Assembly: GCA_018296165.2 (NCBI GenBank)
Contig: JACKQL020000093.1
Span: forward strand, 1 to 64,000
Direction: 5' to 3'
DNA from: Termitomyces sp. T153
Lineage: Eukaryota > Basidiomycota > Agaricomycetes > Agaricales > Lyophyllaceae
Length of the DNA: 64,000 nucleotides
Shown: positions 1 to 10,799 of the stretch, in pieces
How positions within the stretch are numbered: the first letter of the stretch is position 1
Layout: every line of letters starts with the position of its first letter
The notes under the pieces: generated by a model
Told to the model about the DNA's origin: nothing
What the model saw: only the letters and a program-made list of their open reading frames with translations
Database searches by the model: none
Translations under genes and position numbers: made by a program

Positions 1-2
1 AA

Positions 3-3000
3 TATGTTGATCCTGCTCAACATCAACTAGCAGAGCAATTGGATCCTCCCTTTGATGATCCATTGGGTCCTCAGGATGACATGTCTTCTGATGATGGCTT
101 GGAATATGTTGATCCTGCTCAACAGAGACCTGCAGAAGACTTGGACCCTGCCCTACCCAACCATCCAGCAGGACTACAGAATCCTGCTGAACAGCCTCCC
201 CTTGAGCTTCCTATTCCACCACAGCTTGGTCCTATTCAGCCTGTTCCAAGAGGAAGGCAACCTTACTTGATTGAATACCCTCCACACTATCTTGGTCCTA
301 TGACTGTCATATGTTCACACTGCCAAGCTTTACATTTTGATGCTGAAAAGCTCACCAAGTCTACTAGAAACAGCCCAAAGTTTGGCATGTGCTGCTTACA
401 AGGCCAAGTAAACTTGCCCAGGCTTCGAGATGCTCCAGCAGATTTACTGAACCTGCTCCATGGGCATCATCCTCTCTCTAACACCTTTAAAACATCAATC
501 TGTCAATACAATGCAGCCTTTGCATTCACATCTTTGGGAGTCAAAATTGACCATGCCATTACCAATGCACCTGGACCATACAGCTTTAGGATCAATGGAG
601 AACTACATCATTTGACAGGTGCCTTGCTTCCTATTGAAGGCAATCTGCCTGTATATGCACAGCTCTACTTTTATGATCACAATCAGCAATTGGCTTTTCG
701 TCAACAGAACAATCCCAGGCTTGATCCTCAGATAATGGCCTCTTTGCAGGATATGCTTGCTAGAGTCAATCCCTTCATTGGCTTATACAAGCAGGCCAGG
801 CAGATCATGGGAGAAGTTCCAGAAGGCCAACCACAAAGGCTTTCTGTCAAGCTTACAGCTGATTTTGGAGATCCTCGACGCTATAATGACCCTAATGAAC
901 AGGAGGGAGTTGCAGCTGTAATTCCAGGAGATGGCTCAGAAGAGCGATCAAATGATTGTGATATAGTCTTGCACTTGCATGGAGGTCAATTGAAGCAGAT
1001 CAGTCACTTGCACCCATATTACACTCCATTGCATTATACTATCATCTTTCCCACTGGACAGCCTGGATTTCACACCAACATTCACTCTCATTTTGGACCA
1101 CAGAATCAACAAAGATCAGCAAAGGTCACCCAAACAGCATATTATGCATACAGGCTGCAGCAAAGGACTTTGGAATTCAATGCACCATTACTCTGGAGTG
1201 GGAGGCTATTTCAACAATATGTTGTAGATGCATGGGCTTCCACTGAACAAAACAAGTTGAATTGGATTTGACACAATCAGAAGAAGATCAGAGCTGAAGT
1301 TTATCAGGGAGTAGTGGATGCTGCTGCTGGAGATGAACAAGTCACCCCACAAAGCCGACGTGTTATCCTCCCATCCTCCCATACTGGAAGTGATCGACAG
1401 ATGCAGCAATTATTCCAGGACTCTATGGCTATCTGCAGAAATTTTGGAAAACCTGACCTCTTCTTGACTATGACTGCCAATCCAAAGTGGTCAGAAATTG
1501 AAGAAGCTCTCTTGAAGGAACCTGCAGTCAATGGGAAGAAGCAAACAGCTGCTGATCGACCTGATATTGTTGCCAGAGTTTTTGAACTCAAGAAAAATGC
1601 TGTGGTAAAGGAGATCAAGGAAGGTCTCTTTGGCAGCTGTGTGGCTTATGTTCATACCATTGAATTCCAAAAGAGAGGACTTCCACATATGCACATCTTG
1701 ATCTTTTTCCATCGCCATCACAGGATCAAGGATGCACCTGATGTGGATTCCATTGTCTCTGCTCAGATTCCAGATCCAGTCACTCAGCCTCAATTGTATC
1801 AGGTATTGGCTTTGTTTGAATCCTGAATTCAGTTACTTATCTTTGTTGTCAGGTTGTTACTGCCAACATGGTCCATGGTCCATGTGGAGCTGCCAAACCC
1901 AATGCTAAGTGCATGGTAGATGGCAAATGTTCCAAGAAATACCCAAAGGAATTCCAAGAGGCTACTCAGTATGGAGACAATGGCTATCCTCAATATGCCA
2001 GACCTGACAATGGACGCTTCTTTGAAAAGAATGGTCATCGTTATGACAATCGAGATGTTGTTCCATATAATCCTTATCTCTCAGCCAAGTACAAATGTCA
2101 CATCAATGTGGAGGTCTGTGCTTCAGTAGAAGCCATCAAGTACATTCACAAGTACATCTACAAAGGCCATGATAGGACAACTTTGGAGATTGCTGGAGAG
2201 CAGATGGACCAGAGGGATGAAATCAAGGAACACTTGGATGCCAGATACATCTCTGCACCTGAGGCTTGCTGGCACATCTTTGAATTCAACATGCATGGAG
2301 AACATCCCCCTGTATATCGATTACCTGTGCATTTGGAGGGCCAACATGAAGTCTACTTTCAGGATAATGAACCTTTGGAGATGGTAGCTGCTAGGCCTAA
2401 TGCAAACAAGACTGCACTCACTGCTTGGTTTGAAGCCAATGCCAGATTCCCTAATAACAACACCACTTATCAGAGCTTTCCAACCAAGTTTGTCTATGAA
2501 GCTTCCAAAAGGACCTGGAAGGAGAGGCAGAGAGGAACAGCTATTGGGAGGATGTACTTTGCTTCACCCCAACAGGGAGAAAGGTTCTACCTTAGGATGC
2601 TCCTGACAGTTGTGACCAATGCAACATCATGGGCTGATCTCAGGACAGTCAATGGCCACACTTATCCTACTTACAAGGAGGCATGCAAGGCCCTTGGTCT
2701 TCTAGAAGATGATGCAGAATGGAGGCAGTGTCTTGCTGAAGCTGCTCCAATCCAATCAGGATCAGCTCTCAGACAGCTCTTTTGCACTATCCTATTCCAC
2801 TGTGCTCCTACCACTCCAGAGGCTCTATGGAACAAATTCAAGCACTCCATTTGTGATGATCTTCAACACAGATTGGAGAATATCAGGCAGTACAGGGACA
2901 GAGTCTTTACTGATGAAGATGTCTATGACTATGGCCTTTATCTAATCAATGACAATCTGAAGAATTTTGGCAAGACTCTTCAAGACTTTCCAAACATGCC

Positions 3001-4561
3001 AGAACCCCAACAAGTTTGGAATGTGATTCCAGGCAAGTTGGACATTGTATAAAGAGCTGACATTGATACTGATTGAATGATTTCAGGAAATAGGCTTTTG
3101 CAAGAAGAAACAGATTATAATGTTGAAGAGTTGAAGAGAAGGGTGGATGAAAACAAGGCCAGGTTTAATGGTGAACAACTGGGAGCCTTCAATGAAGTTA
3201 TGGACTCTGTGGACAACAACTTGGGCAAGATGATATTCATTCACAGTGCAGGTGGATGTGGCAAAACATTTGTGTGCAACACTTTGGCTTCTGCTGTTTG
3301 GTCCAATGGAGATGTAGCATTATGTGTAGCATCATCTGGGATTGCTGCCTTATTGCTGGAGGGTGGTAGAACTGCACATTCAAGGTTCAAAATCCCCATT
3401 CCTGCTCTGGATACATCCATTGCCAATATCAAAAGAGGAACTCAGTTATCTCAACTCTTACTCCAGACCAAGGTTGTTATTTGGGATGAAGTCCCAATGC
3501 AACACAAAAATGCCATTGACTCTGTGGATCAAGGGTTCAGAGACATCCTGGAGAAGGATGTTCCTTTTGGTGGAGTGACTGTGGTGTTTGGAGGAGATTT
3601 TAGGCAAACTCTCCCAGTTATCCAACGAGGACTCAGGCAGCAGATGATTGCTGCTTCACTCAAAAGGGGAAGACTTTGGGATCAGATTCAAGTCCACTAC
3701 TTGGTTCAAAACATGAGATTGGATCAGACTCCTGATAACATTGCTCATGCAGCTTGGTTATTGGATGTTGGTGCTGGAAAAAACCTTGGGCCTGGAGAAA
3801 TAGTACAACTTCCAGAAACCATGATCTGTGATGACAATTCTGTCACTGGATTGATCTCTTCCACTTATCCTCATATTGATCACCATCAAGATGATCAGTA
3901 TTATCTGGACCGTACCATCCTTTCTGGCAAGAACTCTGATGTAGAGGATATCAACTCTGAAGTTCTGCAGAAATGTCCAGGAGAAGAGAAAATCTTGCAG
4001 AGTGCAGACTCTGTCATATCTGATGATAGGAATCCTAATGGCCTTGGATTGTATCCAATGGAATACCTCAACTCTCTCAGAGCCAGCAGTTTGCCTTTGG
4101 CTAAATTGGCTCTGAAGATTGGTGTTCCTGTCATGCTGCTCAGGAATCTGGATACAACCAAAGGACTTTGCAATGGGACAAGAATGATTGTCACTCACAT
4201 CAGCACCAGAGTTCTCAGATGTAGGATCATCAGTGGGGATGCCAAGTTTGCAGGATCAATTGTTTTGATTCCAAGAATCAACATAGATGTGTCTGAAGAA
4301 GATTTGCCAATTCCATTGCGCAGGAGACAATTCCCAGTTTGATTGGCCTTTGCCATGACTATCAACAAGTCTCAGGGTCAATCAGTCAAGCATGTTGGAT
4401 TGGACCTTCGATCAGGAGTTTTTTCACATGGCCAACTTTATGTTGCACTCTCACGGTGCACATCAGGAGATCGTATCAAAGTCATCTTGGACCCAGAAAA
4501 CACATCAAGAAAGACTGCAAATATTGTCTATCAGGAAATCTTGAATGGTTTACAAATGTAA
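3..4561 (+). pseudogene. Helitron Rep-PIF1 helicase gene, two nonsense codons
   Basis: This encodes the rolling-circle transposase: an HUH endonuclease that nicks and joins single strands, fused to a PIF1-type 5'-3' helicase. The frame is open from base 3 and probably starts upstream. Visible in order: an Asp/Pro/Gln-rich leader; a CxxC...CC zinc-knuckle region (about 310-405); the HUH motif His-Met-His (1686-1694); the Y-x3-Y tyrosine pair in KYIHKYIYKG (about 2140-2165); Walker A SAGGCGKT (about 3244-3267); Walker B VVIWDEVP; GGDFRQTLPV; and the C-terminal TINKSQGQS and YVALSRC motifs. Two introns restore the frame: 1803-1852 (GT-AG, 50 nt) and 3033-3086 (GC-AG, 54 nt). In-frame TGA codons remain at 1269-1271 and 4340-4342, both where Arg is expected. 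A third intron (4558-4614) may alter the last residues. Readthrough would be needed for activity. Confidence 0.88.
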
Positions 4562-4860
4562 GTGTGAGTTTTGTTGGATTCAAGCAAGAAATTGCTAACT
4601 TCTATGAACTTCAGCACCTAATGTCTATAGCTGGACCATGTAGTAAAGATATTCTTAATGGTTTACAAATGTAAGTGTGACAGTTTAAATAATTGGTTGG
4701 TTAGTACTAACTTTTATAATTTTCAGCATCTCTAATATATACCAGTGGACATTGTAGTATTTTGTTAATAATGTAATATAGATACATGATTGGTTTATAG
4801 ATGAAATCTCAGTGTATTGAATTGTAAGAGAAAAGCAACACTTGGTCAACAAAATACAAA

Positions 4861-5372
4861 GACCTAACCGAACGAAGTGAGGTTGGGTCTGGAATGAAGC
4901 ACTGAGTTAGAAATACAAAGACCTAACCGAACAAAGTGAGGTTGGGTCTGGGATAAAGCATTGAGTTAGAAATACAAAGACCTAACCGAACGAAGTGAGG
5001 TTGGGTCTGGGATGAAGCACTGAGTTATAACTACAAAGACCTAACCGAACGAAGTGAGGTTGGGTCTGGGATGAAGCATTGAGTTAGAAATACAAAGACC
5101 TAACCGAACGAAGTGAGGTTGGGTCTGGGATGAAGCATTGAGTAGAATATCAAGGACCTAACCGAACGAAGTGAGGTTGGGTCTGGGATGAAGCACTGAG
5201 TTAGAAATACAAAGACCTAACCGAATGAAGTGAGGTTGGGTCTGGGATGAAGCACTGAGTTAGAAATACAAAGACCTAACCGAATGAAGTGAGGTTGGGT
5301 CTGGGATGAAGCATTGAGTAGAATATCGAGGACCTAACCAAACGAAGTGAGGTTGGGTCTGGGATGAAGCAA
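4861..5372 (+). repeat. Nine tandem ~59-bp hairpin units, Helitron copy 1
   Basis: Units begin at 4861, 4920, 4979, 5038, 5097, 5155, 5214, 5273 and 5331, with a period of 59 or 58. Each contains GACCTAACC, an 11-nt loop, then GGTTGGGTC, a nine-pair stem with one T-G wobble. The spacer between stems is AT-rich (GATGAAGCATTGAGTTAG-like). Loop variants mostly swap CG for TG or CA. The array lies between the 3' untranslated region and the terminal hairpin. Confidence 0.95.
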
Positions 5373-5410
5373 GAGCTACAGGCCCGTGCCGAAGGCACGG
5401 GGCATAGCTC
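5373..5410 (+). other. Terminal hairpin, Helitron copy 1
   Basis: An outer arm GAGCTAC pairs with a closing arm ATAGCTC (one mismatch in this copy). An inner arm CCCGTGCC pairs with GGCACGGG around a GAA loop. Helitron 3' ends carry a hairpin just before the terminus; this one is longer and closer to the end than the usual 16-20 nt structure. Confidence 0.85.
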
Positions 5411-5922
5411 GTCTATAATATATGCGACGACTCCTGGGAAAGTGGCTGTGCGCTCAATATATGCGACGACTTTGGATTGTGCTGACTAAAATTTGTCAGC
5501 TGCTGACCAAGAACCTTCCTTTTTTGGCAGCTTGGCTATTTTTCACACTTGGAACAGATTTTTTCCAAAAAAAATTATAGTATACAACTTTACTGAATAT
5601 ATACTATCTTTTGACCATGTGTAAAACATGCCAAATAGCCTGCATGTGTGAAACAGGCCAAACGCGATTTAGTGGACACTGTTTTTCATGCCTCGCACGT
5701 TTTTTGACACAACATGACCAAATAATGGGCAATACAAAGTTGTGGAAAGGAGGCCACACGACAAAGTATGTTTCGTCACATCTATTGATTAATTGATGTT
5801 GACTAACAAGCTTATTAGTAACTCCTTAACCACATTGAGCTATTGATACATCAAATATCTCATCATGCAAGTCAATTTTAATGGTTTTTGACTGTTAAAT
5901 TGCTTAACAATGGATGTTATAG

Positions 5923-6961
5923 GCAACCACCTACTACTCCTGAAAGCCAAAGGCAACAAGCTAGGAATCAAAGGAGACTTGAACAGTTACAAATGACAGA
6001 TCCTGACAATCGTCGAGCAAATAGAAACAATAGATCTTTGGAACAGATCAATACTGTGGTTGTTCCACCACTTCAATTTGGGCCTGGGGGTATGGGAACT
6101 GGGGGTATTAATCAATCTATGGGATCTAGGGGTATGGGATCTGAGGGTTTGAGGCTTAATCACCAAGCTATAGCCACCACTTCTAGCTCTTCAGGAAGAC
6201 CTATTAGGCAGCCAGTTGCTGCTGCTGATCCATTTTCCATAGTGATCCCTGAAACTGTTTTGCCTGAAGGATGGGATGCTCATCATCAAGATGATCAGTA
6301 TTACCTGGACCGTTCCATCCTTTCTGGCAAGAACTCTGATGTAGAGGATATCAACTCTGAAGTTCTGCAGAAATGTCCAGGAGAAGAGAAAATCTTGCAG
6401 AGTGCAGACTCTGTCATATCTGATGATAGGAATCCTAATGGCCTTGGATTGTATCCAATGGAATACCTCAACTCTCTCAGAGCCAGCAGTTTGCCTTTGG
6501 CTAAATTGGCTCTGAAGATTGGTGTTCCTGTCATGCTGCTCAGGAATCTGGATACAACCAAAGGACTTTGCAATGGGACAAGAATGATTGTCACTCACAT
6601 CAGCACCAGAGTTCTCAGATGTAGGATCATCAGTGGGGATGCCAAGTTTGCAGGATCAATTGTTTTGATTCCAAGAATCAACATAGATGTGTCTGAAGAA
6701 GATTTGCCAATTCCATTGCGCAGGAGACAATTCCCAGTTTGATTGGCCTTTGCCATGACTATCAACAAGTCTCAGGGTCAATCAGTCAAGCATGTTGGAT
6801 TGGACCTTCGATCAGGAGTTTTTTCACATGGCCAACTTTATGTTGCACTCTCACGGTGCACATCAGGAGATCGTATCAAAGTCATCTTGGACCCAGAAAA
6901 CACATCAAGAAAGACTGCAAATATTGTCTATCAGGAAATCTTGAATGGTTTACAAATGTAA
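5923..6961 (+). pseudogene. Truncated Helitron protein: N-terminal region joined to helicase end
   Basis: The coding exon follows a likely intron acceptor (TTATAG at 5917-5922, branch-like CTTAAC upstream). It encodes a Gln/Arg-rich start (TPESQRQQARNQRR), a Gly/Met-rich stretch and the motif LPEGWDA, and then passes directly into HHQDDQYYLDR of the helicase. Everything between, including HUH, Tyr and Walker motifs, is deleted. A TGA at 6740-6742 interrupts the helicase end at the same place as in copy 1. The final segment (6743-6961) has motifs TINKSQGQS and YVALSRC. The N-terminus is homologous to that of copy 3 but diverged. Confidence 0.82.
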
Positions 6962-7260
6962 GTGTGAGTTTTGTTGGATTCAAGCAAGAAATTGCTAACT
7001 TCTATGAACTTCAGCACCTAATGTCTATAGCTGGACCATGTAGTATGGATATCCTTAATGGTTTACAAATGTAAGTGTGACAGTTTAAATAATTGGTTGG
7101 TTAGTACTAACTTTTATAATTTTCAGCATCTCTAATATATACCAGTGGACATTGTAGTATTTTGTTAATAATGTAATATAGATACATGATTGGTTTATAG
7201 ATGAAATCTCAGTGTATTGAATGGTAAGAGAAAAGCAACACTTGGTCAACAAAATACAAA

Positions 7261-7596
7261 GACCTAACCGAACGAAGTGAGGTTGGGTCTGGGATGAAGC
7301 ATTAAGTTTGAAATACAAGGACCTAACCAAACGAAGTGAGGTTGGGTCTGGGATAAAGCATTGAGTTAGAAATACAAAGACCTAACCAAACAAAGTGAGG
7401 TTGGGTCTGGGGTGAAGCATTGAGTTTGAAATACAAGGACCTAACCGAACGAAGTGAGGTTGGGTCTGGGAATTAGCATTAAGTTTGAAATACAAGGACC
7501 TAACCGAACAAAGTGAGGTTGGGTCTGGGATGAAGCATTGAGTAGAATATCGAGGACCTAACCGAACGAAGTGAGGTTGGGTCTGGGATGAAGCAA
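7261..7596 (+). repeat. Six tandem ~59-bp hairpin units, Helitron copy 2
   Basis: Units begin at 7261, 7320, 7379, 7438, 7497 and 7555. They have the same stem-loop design as in copy 1. Several units carry CAAACGAAG or CAAACAAAG in place of the CpG-containing loop start. Confidence 0.95.
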
Positions 7597-7634
7597 GAGC
7601 TACAGGCCCATGCCAAAGGCACAGGGCGTAGCTC
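7597..7634 (+). other. Terminal hairpin, Helitron copy 2
   Basis: Outer arms GAGCTAC and GTAGCTC pair perfectly. The inner stem is weakened here because CCCGTGCC has become CCCATGCC and GGCACGGG has become GGCACAGG, again CpG-type changes. Confidence 0.85.
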
Positions 7635-7949
7635 GTCTATAATATATGGGACGACTCCTGGGAAAGTGGCTGTGCGTTCATTATATGCGACGACGAATCT
7701 TAAGAAACTGGGTTCCATCAATCCTTATGTAATGCTTATGTAAAATTACGTAAGTTGGCTGGCTTCAAATTTTTGGCCAGTTCCTTGAAAAGATCAATCG
7801 ATCATCGCACCAAATCTCTCTTTCTTTCTTCCCAAAAAACTGAAGCTTCCAACATTGTCTCTGCTTTGATACTGTGAGAAAAGGCTTTGATTGGCTTGAT
7901 AGACTTTCCTGAAGAGGCTTCACTTACTTGGCCATGTATTATTCTACTA

Positions 7950-8231
7950 CTGAGTGTCATCTCCAATCACTGATCAAACTGATAACCAGATCTTCACTAT
8001 TGCATCTTTTATCAGGCTATTTCTTAGCATTGAGTAGCTTTCTGTCCTTGAGGTGTGCCTTCTTTTCTTTGCCTAATTGTCTGATGGCTGATTTTGATGG
8101 TGTATAGAAGCTGAATTTCTTATGTATACTTCTTTTCTGAGAGTCATCTCTATTGACTGATCATGACTGAAAACAGACTTCACTGCAGTCTTTATCAGGC
8201 TTTTTTTCTGTGCATTCAGTAGCTTTGCAGG
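7950..8231 (+). repeat. Degenerate direct repeat in Helitron leader
   Basis: Two related stretches, about 7950-8055 and 8137-8231, are spaced by 187 bp. They share TGAGTGTCATCTC/TGAGAGTCATCTC, ACTGATCA, TTTATCAGGCT and GCATTGAGTAGCTTT/GCATTCAGTAGCTTT. Each ends near a possible splice donor (GAGGTGTG, CAGGTATG). The repeat is visible by eye; its role is unknown. Confidence 0.6.
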
Positions 8232-8708
8232 TATGTTTTCTCTAGGTTAATCTGAGAGCTGATTTGTGAGCAGTATCTGTTTTTTTTTTGAAGCAGCTAT
8301 TGGTTTTCTACTTTCAAGGTAAATCTCTTTTTCTGTGCTGACAGTTGATCTTCATGTTCTCTCAGTAGAATCTTTGCTCTTATCCTCACATCATATTTGA
8401 GCCATTTTATATGTGGCTCTCACTCAGGTAAGAATGTTTCCTGCTTATTCAAAGCCTGTATTTGACTGATAATTTGGTAGTTTCTGCTTTCTGTGCTATA
8501 TTGCTGTTATCCTTCAGTTTTGGGCAGTTGCTGAGTATGTGTTTCTTATTTTTCTCATCTAGAAGAATCATCATTAGCTTGAATTCAGAATCAAACATTG
8601 CTGTTTATTGAGCACTTCCAATAATTTTTATCAGTTTACTTTTCAAGCCTTGATTATGTGAGTACTTATTAACTATTTTTTGATTCTTTGTTTATTGATA
8701 AAATTCAG

Positions 8709-10500
8709 GCCACCTTCTACTCAGGAACTACCCAGTACTCCTGAGAGTCAAAGACAACAGTCTCACTCTCAAAGTAGACTACAATTGTTGCAAATGACTG
8801 ATCCTGATGATCAACGTGCAAACTGAGGTAATAGAGCTTCTTTCCATAATTTTGAACAGGTCAATGCTGCTATGCCACCTGTGCAACCTTTGCATTTTGA
8901 TTCTATAGCACTGGGTAAGGGTACTAATGCCCCCTCAATGAATGATGTTGCTTCTGGATCTTCTGAAAGACCTGTGAGACTGCCAGCTATCTCTGATGAC
9001 CCATTTTCTTTGAATGCTCCTGTGGGCCAGAGCATATATATACCTCCTGTAACACATTTACCTGAGGGTTGGAATGCCCCATTGCAAAATCCTATTCCTC
9101 AGAATGTGCCTGCTGCACCTGTTTTGAGAAGGAATCAGCATAGACATAAGAATCAAACACATACATCCCTTGCTCCTACTGCTAATGTTGCATCTACCTC
9201 TTCTTCTGGACATAGAGGGCTCCCTCAACCACTACATAATATCTCCAGTGGACAAGCTGATCCTGCACTGAATAACTTGACCAGAGGAAATATTGCTTAT
9301 AGAGAAATGATGTCTAATTATAATGCGTCTCAAGAACAATGAGCATTAGCAGCTTTTCAAGAGCAACAAAGACAAAGAAATATTGCTCAGGAACAGAATA
9401 GACAGAGGCTTGCTGCTCAACAATCAGATGCATTAGCTGCATTGGAGCAGGAAAGACAGAGATTCTTTGCTGAGCAAGAAGAAGCAAGACAAAGACAAGA
9501 AAGATATGATCAGAGATTAGCAGAGGAACAAAGACTTGCTGCTCAGCAGGAGGAGGCTAGACAGAGACAAGAGAGACATGAGCAAATATTAGTAGAGCAA
9601 GATCCTGAACATAGGCCTTTCAATAATGTTTTAGCTCAAAGGATTTTACAACTATGGGAGGGCCAACATATAGCTGATTTAGAAGAGGATTTCAATGGTT
9701 TTGGTCTTCAAGATGATATTGAACTGGAAAATATTCATGCAGCCTTCAATGAAATGATGCTGCACCCTCTTGAACATTTTAAAGAACCTAGGGAAAATAT
9801 GAATGATTTTGGAGAACAAGTCTTTAATGGCTTGGCTCCTCAGAATAACATACCTCCTGAAGATGACTTGGAATATGTTGATCCTGCTGAACATGGTCCT
9901 CAGAATGAGAAATATCTAGGAGAAGAGAAGGTTATGCAGAGTGCAGACTCTGTCATGTCTAATGATGGAAATGTGAATGACCTGACATTGTATCCAATGG
10001 AATACCTCAACTCTTTGAAAGCCAGTAATTTGCCTTTAGCTAAATTGGCTCTAAAGATTGGTGTTCCTGTCATGCTGCTCAGGAATCTGGATACAACCAA
10101 AGGACTTTGCAATGGGACAAGAATGATTGTCACCCACATCAGCACTAGAGTTCTCAGATGTCAGATCATCAGTGGGGATGCCAAGTTTGCAGGATCAATT
10201 GTTTTGATTCCAAGAATCAACATGGATGTCTCTGAAGAGGATTTGCCAATTCCATTGTGCAGGAGACAATTCCCAGTTCGATTGGCCTTTGCTATGACAA
10301 TCAACAAGTCTCAGGGTCAATCAGTCAAGCATGTTGGATTGGACCTTCGATCAGGAGTTTTTTCGCATGGCCAACTTTATGTTGCACTCTCACAGTGCAC
10401 ATCAGGAGATCGTATCAAAGTGATTTTGGACCCAGAAAACACATCAAGAAAGACTGCAAATATTGTCTATCAAGAAATCCTGAATGGTTTACAAATGTAA
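8709..10500 (+). pseudogene. Deleted Helitron protein with coiled-coil region, broken by stops
   Basis: The exon begins after an acceptor (AAAATTCAG ending at 8708). It encodes TPESQRQQ..., LPEGWNA, a Ser/Pro-rich part, then a Glu/Gln/Arg-rich heptad-like stretch (about 9340-9600), then LEYVDPAE, the same motif seen twice at the start of copy 1. It then jumps to GEEKVMQSADSV of the helicase C-terminus. TGA codons at 8824-8826 and 9340-9342 stand where homology suggests Arg. The codon for the conserved Arg of the [10 protein letters not shown] motif has become CAG (10393-10395), and an Arg in PLRRRQF has become Cys. It is the best guide to the missing N-terminus of the full-length protein. Confidence 0.82.
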
Positions 10501-10799
10501 GTGTGACTTTTGTTGGATTCAGGCAACAAATTGCTAACTTCTATGAACTTCAGCACCTAATGTATATAGTTGGACCATGTAGTATAGATATTCTTAATGG
10601 TTTACAAATGTAAGTGTGACCATTTAAAGAATTGCTTGGTTAGTACTAACTTTTATAATTTTCAGCATCTCTAATATATATCAGTGGACATTGTAGTATT
10701 TTGTTAATAATGTAATATAGATACATGATTGGTTTATAGATGAAATCTCAGTGTATTGAATGGTAAGAGAAAAGCAACACTTAGCCAACAAAAGACAAA

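Larger units (their letters stand above)
1..5411 (+). mobile_element. Helitron copy 1 (5' end outside window)
   Basis: This is an autonomous-type Helitron, entered from the left window edge. It carries a Rep/helicase gene, an AT-rich 3' untranslated part (about 4622-4860), nine hairpin-forming repeat units, a 38-nt terminal hairpin and the terminal bases CTCG at 5408-5411. The next two bases are TC, the canonical Helitron 5' terminus, so the following copy abuts without spacer. The canonical 3' end is CTRR; CTCG departs from this by one base. The right boundary is inferred because similarity between copies 1 and 3 stops exactly there, copy 3 being followed by unrelated host DNA. The element is very poor in CpG. 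Confidence 0.88.
5412..7635 (+). mobile_element. Helitron copy 2, internally deleted
   Basis: Starts with TCTATAATATATGCGACGAC directly after the CTCG of copy 1 and ends in CTCG before the TC of copy 3. It lacks the Rep domain and most of the helicase, so it is non-autonomous. Bases 6281-7250 match copy 1 at a constant offset of 2400 with only six mismatches counted by eye, while the first 0.9 kb has no match in the visible part of copy 1. A 15-bp direct repeat AATATATGCGACGAC occurs at 5417 and 5456. The stretch 5471-5922 is an AT-rich leader without a convincing gene. Confidence 0.85.

Noticed and set aside
3050..3076. TAA and TGA as disabling mutations in the Rep/helicase gene
   Set aside because: They fall inside the GC-AG intron 3033-3086, whose removal restores the conserved protein.
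3758..4198. Minus-strand frames inside the helicase region
   Set aside because: They repeat exactly in copy 2 only because the sense strand is conserved, and carry no domain.
4861..5372. CRISPR-like look of regular repeats
   Set aside because: Spacers are as conserved as repeats, the host is eukaryotic, and no cas genes are present. It is a tandem minisatellite.
5611..5796. Small Cys-rich 61-codon frame in the leader of Helitron copy 2
   Set aside because: Too short, with no partner in the other copies; it lies in AT-rich non-coding leader.
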